64,000 nt of DNA from Firmicutes bacterium UBA2530 (lineage in GTDB: Bacteria > Bacillota > Clostridia > Tissierellales > Sedimentibacteraceae), in assembly GCA_002340985.1 (NCBI GenBank), contig DDNC01000018.1, positions 112,008-176,007 on the forward strand. The letters run 5' to 3'. This document shows, in pieces, positions 1 to 9,957 of the stretch. The notes beneath the pieces were generated by a model, which did not search any database, was not told the DNA's origin, and saw only the letters and a list, made by a program, of their open reading frames with translations. Both the position numbers and the translations under genes were made by a program. How positions within the stretch are numbered: position 1 is the first letter of the stretch; each line of letters opens with the position of its first letter.

Positions 1-11
1 CGTTTATGCTG

Positions 12-1070
12 TTATATATTTTTGGCAATTGCATTGCCCATCTCTCGTGTGCTCACATACTTATCGGCCTGTCCGGCTATATCTGCCGTTCTCAGTCCGT
101 CCCTCAATGCCTTTTTAACGGCATTTTCTATTTGTTCAGCTTCTTTTTTAAGATTAAATGAATACTTAAGCATCATGGCTGCCGATAGGATGGTTGCTAT
201 GGGATTTGCCTTTCCTTGTCCCGCAATATCCGGTGCAGAACCATGTATGGGCTCGTACATGCCGTAGTTGTTGTCTCCTATGGAGGCTGAGGGAAGCATT
301 CCTATGGAGCCGGTTATCATACTTGCTTCATCTGAAAGTATATCTCCAAACATGTTTTCCGTAACAATAACATCAAACTGCTTTGGATTTATAATAAGCT
401 GCATTGCAGCATTGTCAACATACATGTGGTTTAATTCCACATCCGGATATTTCTGAGCTATTTCTATTACGGTTTTTCTCCACAGTCTTGATGTTTCAAG
501 CACATTTGATTTATCCACGCTTGTTACCCGCTTGTTTCTTGTGCGGGCTATTTTAAATGCCTGCTCCGCAATGCGCTCCACCTCATATTTTGAATATTCC
601 ATAGAATCGCAGGCATAATCTCCATCAGTGAATTTTTTTCCGAAATATATTCCTCCGGTCAGCTCCCTTAAAATTGCCACATCCAGCCCGCCTTCCACTA
701 TATCCTGTCTTAGGGGACAGGTGTCCTTCAGTTCATCAAACATTATGGCAGGACGAATATTTGTGTAGAGGCTTAATTCCTTTCTCAGAGCGAGAAGTCC
801 TTTTTCAGGCCTTAAATCTCCGGGCATGCTGTCCCACTTGGGACCGCCAACCGCACCAAAGAGCAGAGCGTCGCTTTTTCTGCATACATCTAAGGTTTCC
901 TCAGGCAGAGGAACTCCCGTCTCGTCTATTGCCGCCCCTCCGGCAAGAGCCTCCGTAAACTCAAATGTGTGGCCGAATTTCTCTCCCACGATGTTCAGTA
1001 TTTTTATAGCTTCATCAACAATTTCCGGTCCTATTCCGTCCCCTTTTATTACAGCTATTTTGCAATCCAT
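12..1070 (-). CDS. leuB: 3-isopropylmalate dehydrogenase
   Basis: This enzyme oxidises and decarboxylates 3-isopropylmalate to 2-oxoisocaproate, the third step of leucine synthesis, using NAD in the cytosol. The N-terminus carries the family motif GDGIGPEI (residues 10-17). The metal and cofactor segment [12 protein letters not shown] and the NAD loop [15 protein letters not shown] follow in order. The length of 352 residues is normal for the family. I start at the ATG at 1070, because AAGGAGG lies six bases upstream; a longer frame to 1115 has no such site and would overlap leuD. It is the last gene of leuACDB, ten bases after leuD. The stop is near the window edge, so a terminator cannot be seen. 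Confidence 0.97.
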   Translation of the reverse strand: MDCKIAVIKGDGIGPEIVDEAIKILNIVGEKFGHTFEFTEALAGGAAIDETGVPLPEETLDVCRKSDALLFGAVGGPKWDSMPGDLRPEKGLLALRKELSLYTNIRPAIMFDELKDTCPLRQDIVEGGLDVAILRELTGGIYFGKKFTDGDYACDSMEYSKYEVERIAEQAFKIARTRNKRVTSVDKSNVLETSRLWRKTVIEIAQKYPDVELNHMYVDNAAMQLIINPKQFDVIVTENMFGDILSDEASMITGSIGMLPSASIGDNNYGMYEPIHGSAPDIAGQGKANPIATILSAAMMLKYSFNLKKEAEQIENAVKKALRDGLRTADIAGQADKYVSTREMGNAIAKNI

Positions 1071-1080
1071 CTGTTCCTCC

Positions 1081-1584
1081 TTATGCCCTGCGGGCTTCAA
1101 GCTTGTTCTGCACATAGCCTGCCAGACCGCCGCAGTCTATAATCTTCCTGATGAACTCAGGAAATGGCTGTGCCTGATATATCTCATTCTTTGTAATATT
1201 TTTTATTAATCCTTTTTCATAATCGACGGAAACCACATCCCCTGCTTGGATTTTTTCTGAGGCTTCGTCACATTCAAGAATAGGAAGTCCTATGTTGAAG
1301 GCATTTCTGTAAAAGATTCTGGCGTAGCTTTTTGCTATTACGCAGGATATGCCGGATGCCTTGATTGCCAGCGGTGCATGCTCTCTTGAGGAGCCGCAGC
1401 CGAAGTTTTTCTGGGCTACCATTATGTCTCCATCCCTCACTTTCTTTATGAAGTCCTTGTCTATATCCTCCATGCAGTGCATGGCAAGCTCTTTAACGTC
1501 TGTTACATTCAGATATCTCGCAGGAATAATAACATCCGTATCTATATCATCCCCGTATTTAAAAACTTTTCCCTGTGCGTTCAT
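1081..1584 (-). CDS. leuD: 3-isopropylmalate dehydratase small subunit
   Basis: This is the small subunit of the isomerase that interconverts 2- and 3-isopropylmalate; it swivels over the iron-sulfur subunit LeuC. The N-terminal [14 protein letters not shown] and the motif [13 protein letters not shown], typical of aconitase-like domain 4, are both present. At 167 residues it is the short, archaeal and clostridial type. The ATG at 1584 is preferred over the one at 1596 because GGAGG sits five bases upstream of it; the upstream ATG overlaps that ribosome site. The gene begins just after leuC ends (1597), so the two subunits are co-translated. Confidence 0.96.
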   Translation of the reverse strand: MNAQGKVFKYGDDIDTDVIIPARYLNVTDVKELAMHCMEDIDKDFIKKVRDGDIMVAQKNFGCGSSREHAPLAIKASGISCVIAKSYARIFYRNAFNIGLPILECDEASEKIQAGDVVSVDYEKGLIKNITKNEIYQAQPFPEFIRKIIDCGGLAGYVQNKLEARRA

Positions 1585-1596
1585 AATATCCTCCAT

Positions 1597-2859
1597 TTAT
1601 TTGATTTTTTCGGGGTCTGCTATTTTTCCCGCTATGGCTGTGGCTGCCGCAACTGCCGGGCTTGCAAGATATACCTCTGAACCGGTATGACCCATGCGGC
1701 CCACAAAGTTTCTGTTAGTTGTTGCAAGTGCTCTTTCACCGTCAGCCAATATTCCCATGTAGCCTCCCAGGCATGGTCCGCATGTGGGAGTGCTGATTAT
1801 TGCTCCCGCGTCAATAAATATTTCTGCCAGCCCTTCTGTTATACACTGCTTGTAAATTTTCTGTGTTGCCGGAATTATAATTGTCCTTACGGCCGGATGA
1901 ACCTTGCGTCCCTTCAATATTTCTGCGGCTGTTCTCATATCCTCAATTCTTCCGTTTGTGCAGGAGCCGATTACCACCTGATCGATTTTCACACTGCCCA
2001 CCTCGTCGATGGTCCTTGTGTTTTCGGGAAGGTGAGGAAATGATACCGTTGGTCTCAATGTGCTGAGATTGATTTCAATTACCTCGTCGTAGCCTGCATC
2101 CTCATCTGCTTCGTAAATTGTATATTTTTTCGTTGAATGCTCGTTCATATACTCAATTGTTTTTTCATCCACGGGAAATATTCCGTTTTTACCCCCTGCC
2201 TCTATGGCCATGTTCGCAATTGTGAAGCGGTCGTCTATGGACAGGTGCTTTATTCCCTCTCCGGAAAATTCCATTGATTTGTACAGCGCTCCGTCAACAC
2301 CTATTTTTCCTATTATGTGGAGAATTACATCTTTGCCGGACACATGTTTGCCGGGTTTGCCTGTAATGTTGAATTTAATCGCAGGAGGAACCTTCAGCCA
2401 TACCTGCCCCGTAGCCATGCCGGCAGCCATGTCCGTGGAGCCTATTCCTGTGGAAAATGCCCCAAGGGCACCGTAAGTGCATGTGTGAGAATCAGCGCCT
2501 ATTACAGTATCTCCGGCAACCACCAGACCCTTTTCGGGAAGCAGGGCATGTTCTATTCCCATCTGCCCTACATCAAAAAAGTTTGTTACATGCTGCTCTC
2601 TGCAAAAATTCCTGGATATTTTGCATTGCTCAGCGGACTTGATATCCTTGTTTGGAACAAAGTGGTCTAAAACAATTGACACCTTATCCCTGTCAAAGAT
2701 TTTTTCAGCACCCATTTTATAAAATTCCTTTATGGCTACAGGAGCCGTTATATCATTTCCCAAAACCATATCGAGATCTATTTCAATAAACTGTCCTGCT
2801 TTAACTTCCTTCAATCCTGCCCTAGATGCAAGGATTTTTTGCGTCATGGTCATTCCCAT
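1597..2859 (-). CDS. leuC: 3-isopropylmalate dehydratase large subunit
   Basis: This is the catalytic [4Fe-4S] subunit of isopropylmalate isomerase, acting with LeuD between LeuA and LeuB. The cluster ligands are visible as the Cys of [10 protein letters not shown] and the CxxC of [11 protein letters not shown] in the C-terminal half. [20 protein letters not shown] is the conserved aconitase segment. The length of 420 residues fits the short two-subunit class that pairs with a small LeuD like the neighbour. The start is supported by GGAGG seven bases upstream. Only two bases separate it from the leuA stop, which indicates tight translational coupling. Confidence 0.97.
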   Translation of the reverse strand: MGMTMTQKILASRAGLKEVKAGQFIEIDLDMVLGNDITAPVAIKEFYKMGAEKIFDRDKVSIVLDHFVPNKDIKSAEQCKISRNFCREQHVTNFFDVGQMGIEHALLPEKGLVVAGDTVIGADSHTCTYGALGAFSTGIGSTDMAAGMATGQVWLKVPPAIKFNITGKPGKHVSGKDVILHIIGKIGVDGALYKSMEFSGEGIKHLSIDDRFTIANMAIEAGGKNGIFPVDEKTIEYMNEHSTKKYTIYEADEDAGYDEVIEINLSTLRPTVSFPHLPENTRTIDEVGSVKIDQVVIGSCTNGRIEDMRTAAEILKGRKVHPAVRTIIIPATQKIYKQCITEGLAEIFIDAGAIISTPTCGPCLGGYMGILADGERALATTNRNFVGRMGHTGSEVYLASPAVAAATAIAGKIADPEKIK

Positions 2860-2861
2860 CG

Positions 2862-4379
2862 CTATACCTCCGTATTCTCGTATATTATTTTATTTGCCGC
2901 ATTTATATAAGCTATTATGCTGGCTTCTATTATGTCTGTGCTCAGGCCTCTGCCCACATACACACGATTCTTTTCCTTCAGCCTCACAACGGCATCTCCC
3001 AATGCATCCTCACCCTCTGTGACAGAGTTCAGAGCGAAATCATCCAGCTCAAAGTCCCTGCCGATAATTTTCTCAAGAGCCTTGAATGATGCATATATGG
3101 GGCCTTCGCCTATAGCAACCTCCTCAACAGAGCTGTCTTCCTTTTTCACTCTTATGGTAGCTGTTGAGGTTATGGTGTTTCCGCTGTTTATCACATATTT
3201 TTCAAGCTCAAAGGCATTTGGTATCTCCACCTTCTGCCTTGATACAAGAGCATCTATATCCTTGTCAAAAACATCCTTTTTCTTGTCTGCTAAGTCCTTG
3301 AACTTTTTGAATGCCTCATCAAGCTCTTCTTTTGACAGTGCATATCCCAATTGAATGAGCTTGTCGTTAAAAGCATGTCTTCCGGAGTGTTTGCCCAACA
3401 CAAGCTTGTTTGTATCAAGCCCTATTGATTCGGGAGTCATTATTTCATATGTCTCCTTGTTGTTCAGAACACCGTGCTGGTGAATTCCCGATTCGTGAGC
3501 AAAGGCGTTAGCTCCCACTATTGCTTTGTTAGGCTGCACCTTGACCCCTGTAATTCTTGACAGCAGGCTGCTGCTTCTCATTATCTGCCTTGTATCTATA
3601 TTGGTTGCTGCATTGAAGTAGTCTCTTCTTGTGTCCAGTGCCATGACAATTTCTTCGAGAGCTGCATTTCCGGCACGCTCGCCTATACCGTTGACTGTGC
3701 ATTCGATTTGTGTTGCTCCTGCCTTGATTGCAGCAATGGAGTTTGCAACTCCCAGACCTAAATCATTGTGACAGTGCACAGATATATCAACTGTCTTAAG
3801 CTGAGAGCATTTTTCGATTACAGCAGTCAGAAAATTGTAGTATTCATCAGGGGTTGTGTAACCGACGGTGTCGGGGATGTTAATTGTTGTGGCTCCGGCA
3901 TTTATTGCTCTGCTGAAAACCTGGGCAAGGAAATCCACATTGCTTCTTGTTGCATCCTCCGCTGAAAATTCTATGTCATTGCAGTATGACTTGGCATACG
4001 ACACCATTTTTTCGGCTGTTTCGAGAACTTCCTCAGGTGTCATTTTGAGCTTGTATTCCATGTGAATGGGTGATGTCGCCAGGAAAAGATGTATTCTCGG
4101 ATTCGCGGCATACTTCAGGCTTTCCCATGCCTTGTCGATATCGTCCTTATGAGCGCGAGCAAGGCTTGCCACAGTTATGTTCCGTACATGTTTGGATATT
4201 TCCTGTATGGAATGCAAATCCCCCGGCGATGCCGCTGCAAAGCCTGCTTCGATTATATCTACATTCATCCGTTCAAGCTGCTGCGCCATTTCTATTTTTT
4301 CCTTTAAATTCATGCTGCAGCCCGGTGACTGCTCTCCGTCTCTCAGTGTTGTGTCAAAAATTTTGATTACTCTTTCCAT
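2862..4379 (-). CDS. leuA: 2-isopropylmalate synthase
   Basis: The enzyme condenses acetyl-CoA with 2-oxoisovalerate, the committed and leucine-inhibited step of leucine synthesis. [12 protein letters not shown] near the N-terminus and [11 protein letters not shown] (the metal-binding HxH) mark the TIM-barrel of the family. The last 120 or so residues form the LeuA allosteric domain, ending in [19 protein letters not shown]. From the ATG at 4379 the protein is 505 residues, a normal bacterial length. That start has GGAGG six bases upstream; the open frame continues to 4421 without a ribosome site. It is the first gene of leuACDB and lies directly behind a T-box leader, so leucine starvation should induce it. 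Confidence 0.97.
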   Translation of the reverse strand: MERVIKIFDTTLRDGEQSPGCSMNLKEKIEMAQQLERMNVDIIEAGFAAASPGDLHSIQEISKHVRNITVASLARAHKDDIDKAWESLKYAANPRIHLFLATSPIHMEYKLKMTPEEVLETAEKMVSYAKSYCNDIEFSAEDATRSNVDFLAQVFSRAINAGATTINIPDTVGYTTPDEYYNFLTAVIEKCSQLKTVDISVHCHNDLGLGVANSIAAIKAGATQIECTVNGIGERAGNAALEEIVMALDTRRDYFNAATNIDTRQIMRSSSLLSRITGVKVQPNKAIVGANAFAHESGIHQHGVLNNKETYEIMTPESIGLDTNKLVLGKHSGRHAFNDKLIQLGYALSKEELDEAFKKFKDLADKKKDVFDKDIDALVSRQKVEIPNAFELEKYVINSGNTITSTATIRVKKEDSSVEEVAIGEGPIYASFKALEKIIGRDFELDDFALNSVTEGEDALGDAVVRLKEKNRVYVGRGLSTDIIEASIIAYINAANKIIYENTEV

Positions 4380-4436
4380 TTCAAACCTCCAAATTTTTAT
4401 TTTGAAATAGAATCCAACCATATGATTTCAGCAAAT

Positions 4437-4477
4437 AAAAAATCCGTCCATGAAAGTATAAACTTTCAGGGACGGAT
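4437..4477 (-). terminator. T-box attenuator hairpin before leuA
   Basis: On the minus strand ATCCGTCC and GGACGGAT enclose a second paired segment, CTGAAAGT with ACTTTCAT. The stem ends in a run of T. It lies between the T-box element and leuA and overlaps the expected antiterminator pairing, so it is the regulated terminator. Confidence 0.88.
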
Positions 4478-4724
4478 ATTATCCGCGGTACCACCCATAT
4501 TGTTTTCTGCATAGATATAAATAAATATCCAAAGAAAACCTCTCGTCAGATTCTAACAAATCTCAGCCTTTAACGGGGCAACGTATCTTCCTACTTGATT
4601 CAGAAAATCGGCTCAGGAGCGAGTGTGCTTTCATGACAGTATCGGCTTGCAGCACCGCCGACTCTCTGCAACATGTCTTTTGAAAGGTTTTTTCTCCATC
4701 ACAGCTTTTATTATTTCTTGATTG
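4437..4724 (-). promoter_or_regulatory. T-box leader of leuACDB, leucine type
   Basis: Read on the minus strand, the leader holds AGAGAG (4662-4667), then the stem I arms, the conserved T-box GGGTGGTACCGCG (4483-4496) and a terminator. A CTC triplet (4617-4619) lies immediately before CTGAG, where the specifier codon normally sits. CTC codes for leucine, which fits the genes behind it. Uncharged tRNA-Leu would pair with the specifier and T-box and prevent the terminator from forming. Class and target are clear; the specifier is inferred from position. Confidence 0.93.
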
Positions 4725-4730
4725 TTTTGA

Positions 4731-4759
4731 ATTGTAGCAGAGGATTTAAATTTTGTCAA
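4731..4759 (-). promoter_or_regulatory. SigA promoter of leuACDB
   Basis: On the minus strand TTGACA (4759-4754) and TACAAT (4736-4731) are separated by 17 bp. Transcription would begin near 4724, just before the T-box leader. Confidence 0.75.
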
Positions 4760-4783
4760 TAAGCGTTTTAAATTTTTTTAGTT

Positions 4784-6157
4784 TTATTTATTCAGTGCTT
4801 TAATGGCCGCTTTAAGCTGCAGGTCCTCGGCATCACTCTCGGAATGCTGGAGAAGTGCCCTGTACAGCGCATTTTGTGTTGCTATATCAATTGTTCCGTA
4901 TGCGTAAAGGAAGTTGTCTCCCTGGAATTTGACAATCTGTTCAAAGGACTTCTGGTCATAAACTCCGTCAGGCTCGCCAACGTCATATCCCAGTGTGTCC
5001 AGAATCATTTCTGCAGCAAGCACATCCAGGCTCACTGTTCCAAGAACAGGTTTCTTTGTTTTACTGAATGAAGGATATTCAGACAGGTCCGCCTTCTGGT
5101 TTTCAACAACTATGTCAGGAGCAATTCCTACTTTATGTACGGGCTTTCTGTCTACAGAGAAATATTCCGCAGTAGTGAATTTAACGCCGCTTCCGTCAAG
5201 AAGTGCATAAAGAGACTGAACAACTCCTTTTCCGAATGAGTTTGTTCCCACTATTATGCCTTCGTTCTTGTACTTTACGGCCCCCGCAAATACTTCCGTT
5301 GCACTGGCGCTGCCGCCGTTAATCAATAAGGCAATTTCATATTTCTGTTTCTTCAGGGTGCTCTCATAAATATCTTCCTCGCCTGTAGCGTAGTCAACAT
5401 ATACTACGGGCCCTTCAGTAACGAAGAGATTGAGCATACCAACCGCAGAGTCAAGTGTTCCTCCGCCGTTGTTTCTCATGTCTATTACAATTTTTTTAAC
5501 GTCGCCGGCATCAAATTTTTCCAGCTCTTTTTTAACAAGGTCCACAGTGTTATCCGAAAAATCTGTAACTTTCAGGTAACCAACGTTGTTGTCCATTATT
5601 TTTCCTTCAACACCGCTTATTATGATGGCTCTTCTCACTATGTCAAATGTCAGAGTTTCTCCGCTGCGCACCACACCTATTTTTACATGTGTTCCCTCCG
5701 CTCCCTTAATGAGCAGGGATGCCTGTGACGTAGTAAGTCCGGTTATATCGGCACCGTCAACATATTTAATGATGTCCCCTGGCTTTATGCCTGCTTCCAG
5801 TGCCGGTGAGCTGGGAAGGGGAGTAATAACGACTATATTTCCGTTTGAGTCTATAATCTGCACGCCTATGCCCGTGAATTCACCTGCCGTATCCTCAAGC
5901 AGCGCCATGTATTCCTCATGCGTGTAATGTGTGCTGTAATCATCGAGAATTCCGAAAAATCCGTCATACAGGCCGTTCAGTATATCTTCCTGATTTACCT
6001 CGTATTGATATCCATCAAGCACAAAGTAAATAACATTCTTCATAAATTCAACGTCAGAATCAAATTTATCCTTATCCATTTCAGCAGCAAATGCTGTTGA
6101 TGCAAATGAAGATAAAACCATTACCACTGCGAGAATTAAACATAATTTTCTTTTCAT
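4784..6157 (-). CDS. S41 carboxyl-terminal processing protease with PG-binding domain
   Basis: This is an exported serine protease of the CtpA/CtpB type. It has a Sec signal peptide (residues 1-25, cut after AFA), a PDZ domain (about 95-180), the S41 catalytic domain (190-350) and a C-terminal peptidoglycan-binding fold (about 380-435). The probable catalytic residues are Ser285 in GGSASATE, Lys310 in GTNSFGKG and Gln314, with the same 25 and 4 residue spacing as in B. subtilis CtpB. In sporulating Firmicutes such enzymes trim cell-envelope or signalling proteins; the substrate here is unknown. A GAGGTGG ribosome site precedes the ATG. It stands alone, with its own promoter and with the leu leader downstream. 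Confidence 0.93.
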   Translation of the reverse strand: MKRKLCLILAVVMVLSSFASTAFAAEMDKDKFDSDVEFMKNVIYFVLDGYQYEVNQEDILNGLYDGFFGILDDYSTHYTHEEYMALLEDTAGEFTGIGVQIIDSNGNIVVITPLPSSPALEAGIKPGDIIKYVDGADITGLTTSQASLLIKGAEGTHVKIGVVRSGETLTFDIVRRAIIISGVEGKIMDNNVGYLKVTDFSDNTVDLVKKELEKFDAGDVKKIVIDMRNNGGGTLDSAVGMLNLFVTEGPVVYVDYATGEEDIYESTLKKQKYEIALLINGGSASATEVFAGAVKYKNEGIIVGTNSFGKGVVQSLYALLDGSGVKFTTAEYFSVDRKPVHKVGIAPDIVVENQKADLSEYPSFSKTKKPVLGTVSLDVLAAEMILDTLGYDVGEPDGVYDQKSFEQIVKFQGDNFLYAYGTIDIATQNALYRALLQHSESDAEDLQLKAAIKALNK

Positions 6158-6186
6158 AGTCCACCTCTTTCTTTAGTACTGACATA

Positions 6187-6215
6187 AGTATATTTCAAAA
6201 GGGACAAAGTGTAAA
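6187..6215 (-). promoter_or_regulatory. probable SigA promoter of the S41 protease
   Basis: On the minus strand TTTACA (6215-6210) and TATACT (6192-6187) are 17 bp apart. They lie 30 bp before the protease start. Confidence 0.5.
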
Positions 6216-6437
6216 GGAATAATATAGCTTAAAAATCTGCGATACTTCTTTTAATTTAAAATGCGGAATAGTATTATAATATGCGAATTTTGTCACGTGC
6301 AGGAAAGTCAGTATTTATTTTCAGGAATTGTGCGTTTATTTCTTTGTATAATTCCGTAATTTATATTATAATATATGTTAAACCAACAATAGATTTTATC
6401 CTTATGGGATGCCTTGCGGAGATTGAGGAAATTAATT

Positions 6438-6466
6438 TTGACTTTAAGAGGCTTTTAGGGTAAAAT
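6438..6466 (+). promoter_or_regulatory. SigA promoter of yybS-gdpP-rplI-dnaB
   Basis: TTGACT (6438-6443) and TAAAAT (6461-6466) are separated by 17 bp and lie 32 bp before the yybS ATG. A second weaker pair, TTGTAT and TATAAT, is at 6344-6372. Confidence 0.55.
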
Positions 6467-6498
6467 ATATAATCAGAAAAATTAAAAATGAGGGAAAA

Positions 6499-7473
6499 AT
6501 GAACAGAAATTATAAAACATCAAGCTTGACAGAAGCTGCTATGATAACAGGAATACTTGTGGTAATAGCGTACTTGGCATCTTTTTTTTCGGTCGTAATG
6601 TTTTTTTATCCCACCCCTGCAATTATACTTGCTAAACGAAAGGGCATCAAATATTCAACCATGGCTCTCATAGCATCGGATATTATAATTGCAATACTTT
6701 TGGGAATACAATCCGGAATGATGTTTTTGATACTGTATACTCCTCTGGCTGTTGCTCTTTCCTACGGAATATACAGGGATAAGGACGCAAACAGGACTAT
6801 TTTGATGGGTTCAGCCGCATATATGATTTCATTTGTTGTCATGATAATGCTCATGGACGCATTTTTAGGAATAAATTTTCTCCAGCAGCTCAAGGATATT
6901 TATGCTGAGAGTTTCCAGATGACAAAGGATATGCTGTCAGGCATGCCTGCAGGAATGCAGAATGAAAATATAGATAAGGTTATAAAAACATATGATGAAA
7001 TGGGGCCTATGATTATAAGCTTTATTTCAAATATATTTCCGGCGGTGCTCATAGTGTCATCTGTTGCAACAGCATATGTTAATTATATGGTTGCGTTTAA
7101 ATTTGCAAAACGATTTTCAATTACCGTCAGACCTCACGAGGGAATTGCGTATTTTTCATTTCCGAGAACATTTATGACCGCAATTGCCGTGATGATGCTT
7201 TTGTCCTACCTGCTGGGAGTATTCGGAATAGATGCAGGTATCATTCAGGCAAACTTAATTATGATTTTATTCATAGCAATGTATTTGCAGGGATTTGCTG
7301 TCACTAAATTTTTTGTGCTGAGAAGCCGTATGAGTATAGGATATAAAAGAATTTCATTATTCATGCTGTTGTTTATTTCGCTTTTTATGATTCCGGGTCT
7401 CGCCTTTGCTGTTGCGCTGGCAGGTCTGGTAGATTTGGCAATAGATTTGAGAAAAATAAATAGGACGGTATAA
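6499..7473 (+). CDS. yybS: YybS-like DUF2232 membrane protein
   Basis: This is an integral membrane protein of about eight hydrophobic segments over 324 residues, consistent with the DUF2232/YybS family. The N-terminus LTEAAMITGILVVIAYLASF begins the first pair of helices. A soluble loop lies near residues 130-175 and a charged tail follows the last helix. Its biochemical role is not established. The assignment rests on the membrane profile plus gene order: yybS-gdpP-rplI-dnaB is conserved in Bacillus and many Clostridia. GAGGG precedes the ATG by a few bases. The following gdpP start is only 20 bases after the stop, so they are co-transcribed. Confidence 0.85.
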   Translation: MNRNYKTSSLTEAAMITGILVVIAYLASFFSVVMFFYPTPAIILAKRKGIKYSTMALIASDIIIAILLGIQSGMMFLILYTPLAVALSYGIYRDKDANRTILMGSAAYMISFVVMIMLMDAFLGINFLQQLKDIYAESFQMTKDMLSGMPAGMQNENIDKVIKTYDEMGPMIISFISNIFPAVLIVSSVATAYVNYMVAFKFAKRFSITVRPHEGIAYFSFPRTFMTAIAVMMLLSYLLGVFGIDAGIIQANLIMILFIAMYLQGFAVTKFFVLRSRMSIGYKRISLFMLLFISLFMIPGLAFAVALAGLVDLAIDLRKINRTV

Positions 7474-7492
7474 CCGTTAAAGGAGGCAGAGA

Positions 7493-9502
7493 TTGGATAA
7501 TAAGAAAACTCCTAATTTTTTGAGAGATGACAGCTTGGTTTATCTTGCGCTGAATACTTTTACCATACTGGTTTTACTGATTAATGGCATGTACATATAT
7601 GCCGCGGCCGCAGCACTTATACTGGCAATTATTGCTGCTGTCGCCTTCAGAAGGCAGCTTCAGAGAGAAAAGGACCTGAAAAAATACATAATTGATTATA
7701 CAAAGAATATTGAAAACTTGTCAGTAAACTCATTTTACTATTCTCCCATACCAATAAGTATAATAGGGCCATTCGGTCAGATATTCTGGTTCAATAAAAA
7801 GTTCAAGGAGCTTGTTGGGGATGAGATAGATAATATCGAAAATATCGACGAGTTTATCCGCGGTTTCCCTGTTAAAACAATGGCAGACAACCGGGAAGGA
7901 ACAATAAACAGTGTTGAGATTGCCGATTCAGGTAAAACCTTCAATATTATGTACTACAGCCTCGAGGAGGGACGATTTGGTGAAGGTATTTCCTATGTGT
8001 GCTACTGGAATGAAAATACGGCATTTGCAAATCTTAAGGCGAAATATAACGATGAACGTCCCGTTGCAATGCTGGTACAAATAGATAATTACGATGAAAT
8101 ATCGGAAAAGCTCGATAAGGGTGAAAAATCTGCAATGACAGCGGAAGTTGAAAAAATACTTAACAGATATGCTTCTGAAATGAATGGCTTCGTACTGAGA
8201 TATGATACCGCGAGGTTTCTGATGATGATTGAAAACGGATTTTTAGAGTCTCTTGAATCAAGAAAATTTTCAATGCTTGAAGATGTGAAGGCTCTGAAAG
8301 GAGCCGGGGATTTCAATTTTACGCTCAGCGTAGGAACAGGCGTGCTGGCCAAGAATCTGACACAGCTTTTAGAGTACGCCAAAGGAGCATTGGATGTGGC
8401 ACTCGGAAGAGGAGGAGATCAGGCTGTAGTAAAAAGAATCAACTCCGTTAAATTCTATGGCGGTAAAAGCAAGGCTGTTGAAAAGAGAACCAAGGTTAAG
8501 GCAAGAATTATTTCCTACGCCTTAAGGCAAATAATGGACCAGAGCTCAAATGTTATAATAATGGGGCACAGAGTAGGTGATATGGACAGTCTCGGTGCTT
8601 CCATAGGACTTTATGCAATGGCAAGAAGCAGAGGAAAAAAAGCATACATTGTGCTTAATACCGTGAACCATGCGTTGAAAAATATGTATGAGCGCATGAA
8701 GCATGAGGAAAGCCACTACCTGGATGCCCTCATAAGCACGGAAACCGCAATGAACATGATTGACCAGAACACGCTGGTGGTTGTGCTTGACACTCACAGG
8801 CCCAGTTACACCGAAGCACCTGAACTTCTCACCAAGGTGGATAAAATAGTTCTTATTGACCATCATAGAAGAAGCGAGGAATATATTGAAAATCCGCTGC
8901 TCGATTATATAGAGCCCTATGCTTCATCAACATGTGAGCTGATTTCAGAGCTTGTTCAATATATGGAGGATCATATTAAGCTGACGAAATTTGAGGCGGA
9001 TGCACTTTTGGCAGGAATAGTGCTGGATACAAACTCATTTACATTCAAGACAGGAGTCAGAACATTTGAGGCAGCATCCTTCCTGAGGAGGAACAACGCT
9101 GATACAACCGATGTCAAGGAGCTGTTCAATGAGAGTCTGGAATCAATGAAAAGGAAGACTGAAATAATCGAAAGATCTGAAATAGTCTTTGATGATGCTG
9201 CAGTTTCATATATAGATGAAATTTCTGAGGATTCAAACGTTATAGCGGCGCAGGGGGCCGATGAGCTCCTTACCATAAAGGATATTAAGATGAGCTTTGT
9301 GCTTGTGAGAAACAAGGACTACATAAATATAAGCGCACGGTCTACAGGACCTATAAACGTACAGGTAATAATGGAGAGCCTTGGAGGCGGAGGACACCTG
9401 AACATGGCTGGGGCGCAGATACCAACTCATGATATGGATGAAGCAAAATATAAATTAATAGAAGCAATATCTCATTACAAGAAGGAGAACAAGGAAGAAT
9501 GA
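7493..9502 (+). CDS. gdpP: cyclic-di-AMP phosphodiesterase GdpP
   Basis: This membrane-bound enzyme hydrolyses c-di-AMP to pApA and so controls potassium, turgor and wall homeostasis. Two helices (about 14-52) are followed by a PAS-like domain (about 80-150), a degenerate GGDEF domain (about 175-305), a DHH domain and a DHHA1 domain. Visible metal-site motifs are GHRVGDMDS (358-366), DTH (433-435) and DHH (456-458). The DHHA1 loop GGGGH is at 631-635. The GGDEF signature itself is lost, as is usual in GdpP. The start is TTG at 7493, with GGAGG six bases before it; no in-frame ATG fits. The stop overlaps the rplI start by four bases. Confidence 0.95.
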   Translation: MDNKKTPNFLRDDSLVYLALNTFTILVLLINGMYIYAAAAALILAIIAAVAFRRQLQREKDLKKYIIDYTKNIENLSVNSFYYSPIPISIIGPFGQIFWFNKKFKELVGDEIDNIENIDEFIRGFPVKTMADNREGTINSVEIADSGKTFNIMYYSLEEGRFGEGISYVCYWNENTAFANLKAKYNDERPVAMLVQIDNYDEISEKLDKGEKSAMTAEVEKILNRYASEMNGFVLRYDTARFLMMIENGFLESLESRKFSMLEDVKALKGAGDFNFTLSVGTGVLAKNLTQLLEYAKGALDVALGRGGDQAVVKRINSVKFYGGKSKAVEKRTKVKARIISYALRQIMDQSSNVIIMGHRVGDMDSLGASIGLYAMARSRGKKAYIVLNTVNHALKNMYERMKHEESHYLDALISTETAMNMIDQNTLVVVLDTHRPSYTEAPELLTKVDKIVLIDHHRRSEEYIENPLLDYIEPYASSTCELISELVQYMEDHIKLTKFEADALLAGIVLDTNSFTFKTGVRTFEAASFLRRNNADTTDVKELFNESLESMKRKTEIIERSEIVFDDAAVSYIDEISEDSNVIAAQGADELLTIKDIKMSFVLVRNKDYINISARSTGPINVQVIMESLGGGGHLNMAGAQIPTHDMDEAKYKLIEAISHYKKENKEE

Positions 9503-9945
9503 AAGTAATATTATTGGAAGATGTTAAGAATGTAGGGAAAAAGGGCAATATCATAAATGCCAAGGATGGGTATGCAAGGAATTTCCTGTTTCCTAAAAAT
9601 TTAGCTATAGAAGCAACACCTGTAAATCTGAAGAATCTGGAAAATGCAAAGCAGCTTCAGGAAGCAAAGGAAAAGGAAATATATGATGAAGCAAAGAAAT
9701 TAGAGGAAGAATTAACTAAAATTACAGTAGTCATCAAGACGAAGACAGGAGAAAACGGCAAGCTGTTCGGTGCTGTAACAACTAAGGAAATTGCCGAGTA
9801 TATTGAAAAAGATCACGGATTTGCCATTGACAAGAAAAAATATGATTTGGATGAGCCTATAAAATCCGTGGGTGAATATTTCGTAAAAATTAAGCTTCAT
9901 TCACAGGTTAACGCAAAGGTGAAAGTTATAGTTACAGAAAAATAA
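9499..9945 (+). CDS. rplI: 50S ribosomal protein L9
   Basis: L9 binds 23S rRNA near the L1 stalk and helps keep the reading frame. The N-terminal domain begins [16 protein letters not shown] and contains the family signature around [14 protein letters not shown] long central helix (about 45-75) leads to the C-terminal RNA-binding domain. The length of 148 residues is exactly typical. The ATG shares four bases with the gdpP stop (ATGA), and dnaB follows 12 bases after its stop. This order is the conserved Firmicute arrangement. Confidence 0.98.
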   Translation: MKVILLEDVKNVGKKGNIINAKDGYARNFLFPKNLAIEATPVNLKNLENAKQLQEAKEKEIYDEAKKLEEELTKITVVIKTKTGENGKLFGAVTTKEIAEYIEKDHGFAIDKKKYDLDEPIKSVGEYFVKIKLHSQVNAKVKVIVTEK

Positions 9946-9957
9946 AAGAGGATTGAA

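Larger units (their letters stand above)
6158..6498. other. divergent intergenic region
   Basis: This 341-bp gap separates the leftward protease from the rightward yybS operon. It holds a promoter for each side and otherwise AT-rich sequence. A 60-codon open frame at 6281-6463 has no ribosome site and no recognisable content, so I do not call a gene. I see no RNA element. Confidence 0.6.

Noticed and set aside
6281..6463. 60-codon open frame upstream of yybS
   Set aside because: No ribosome site, and its end overlaps the yybS promoter.
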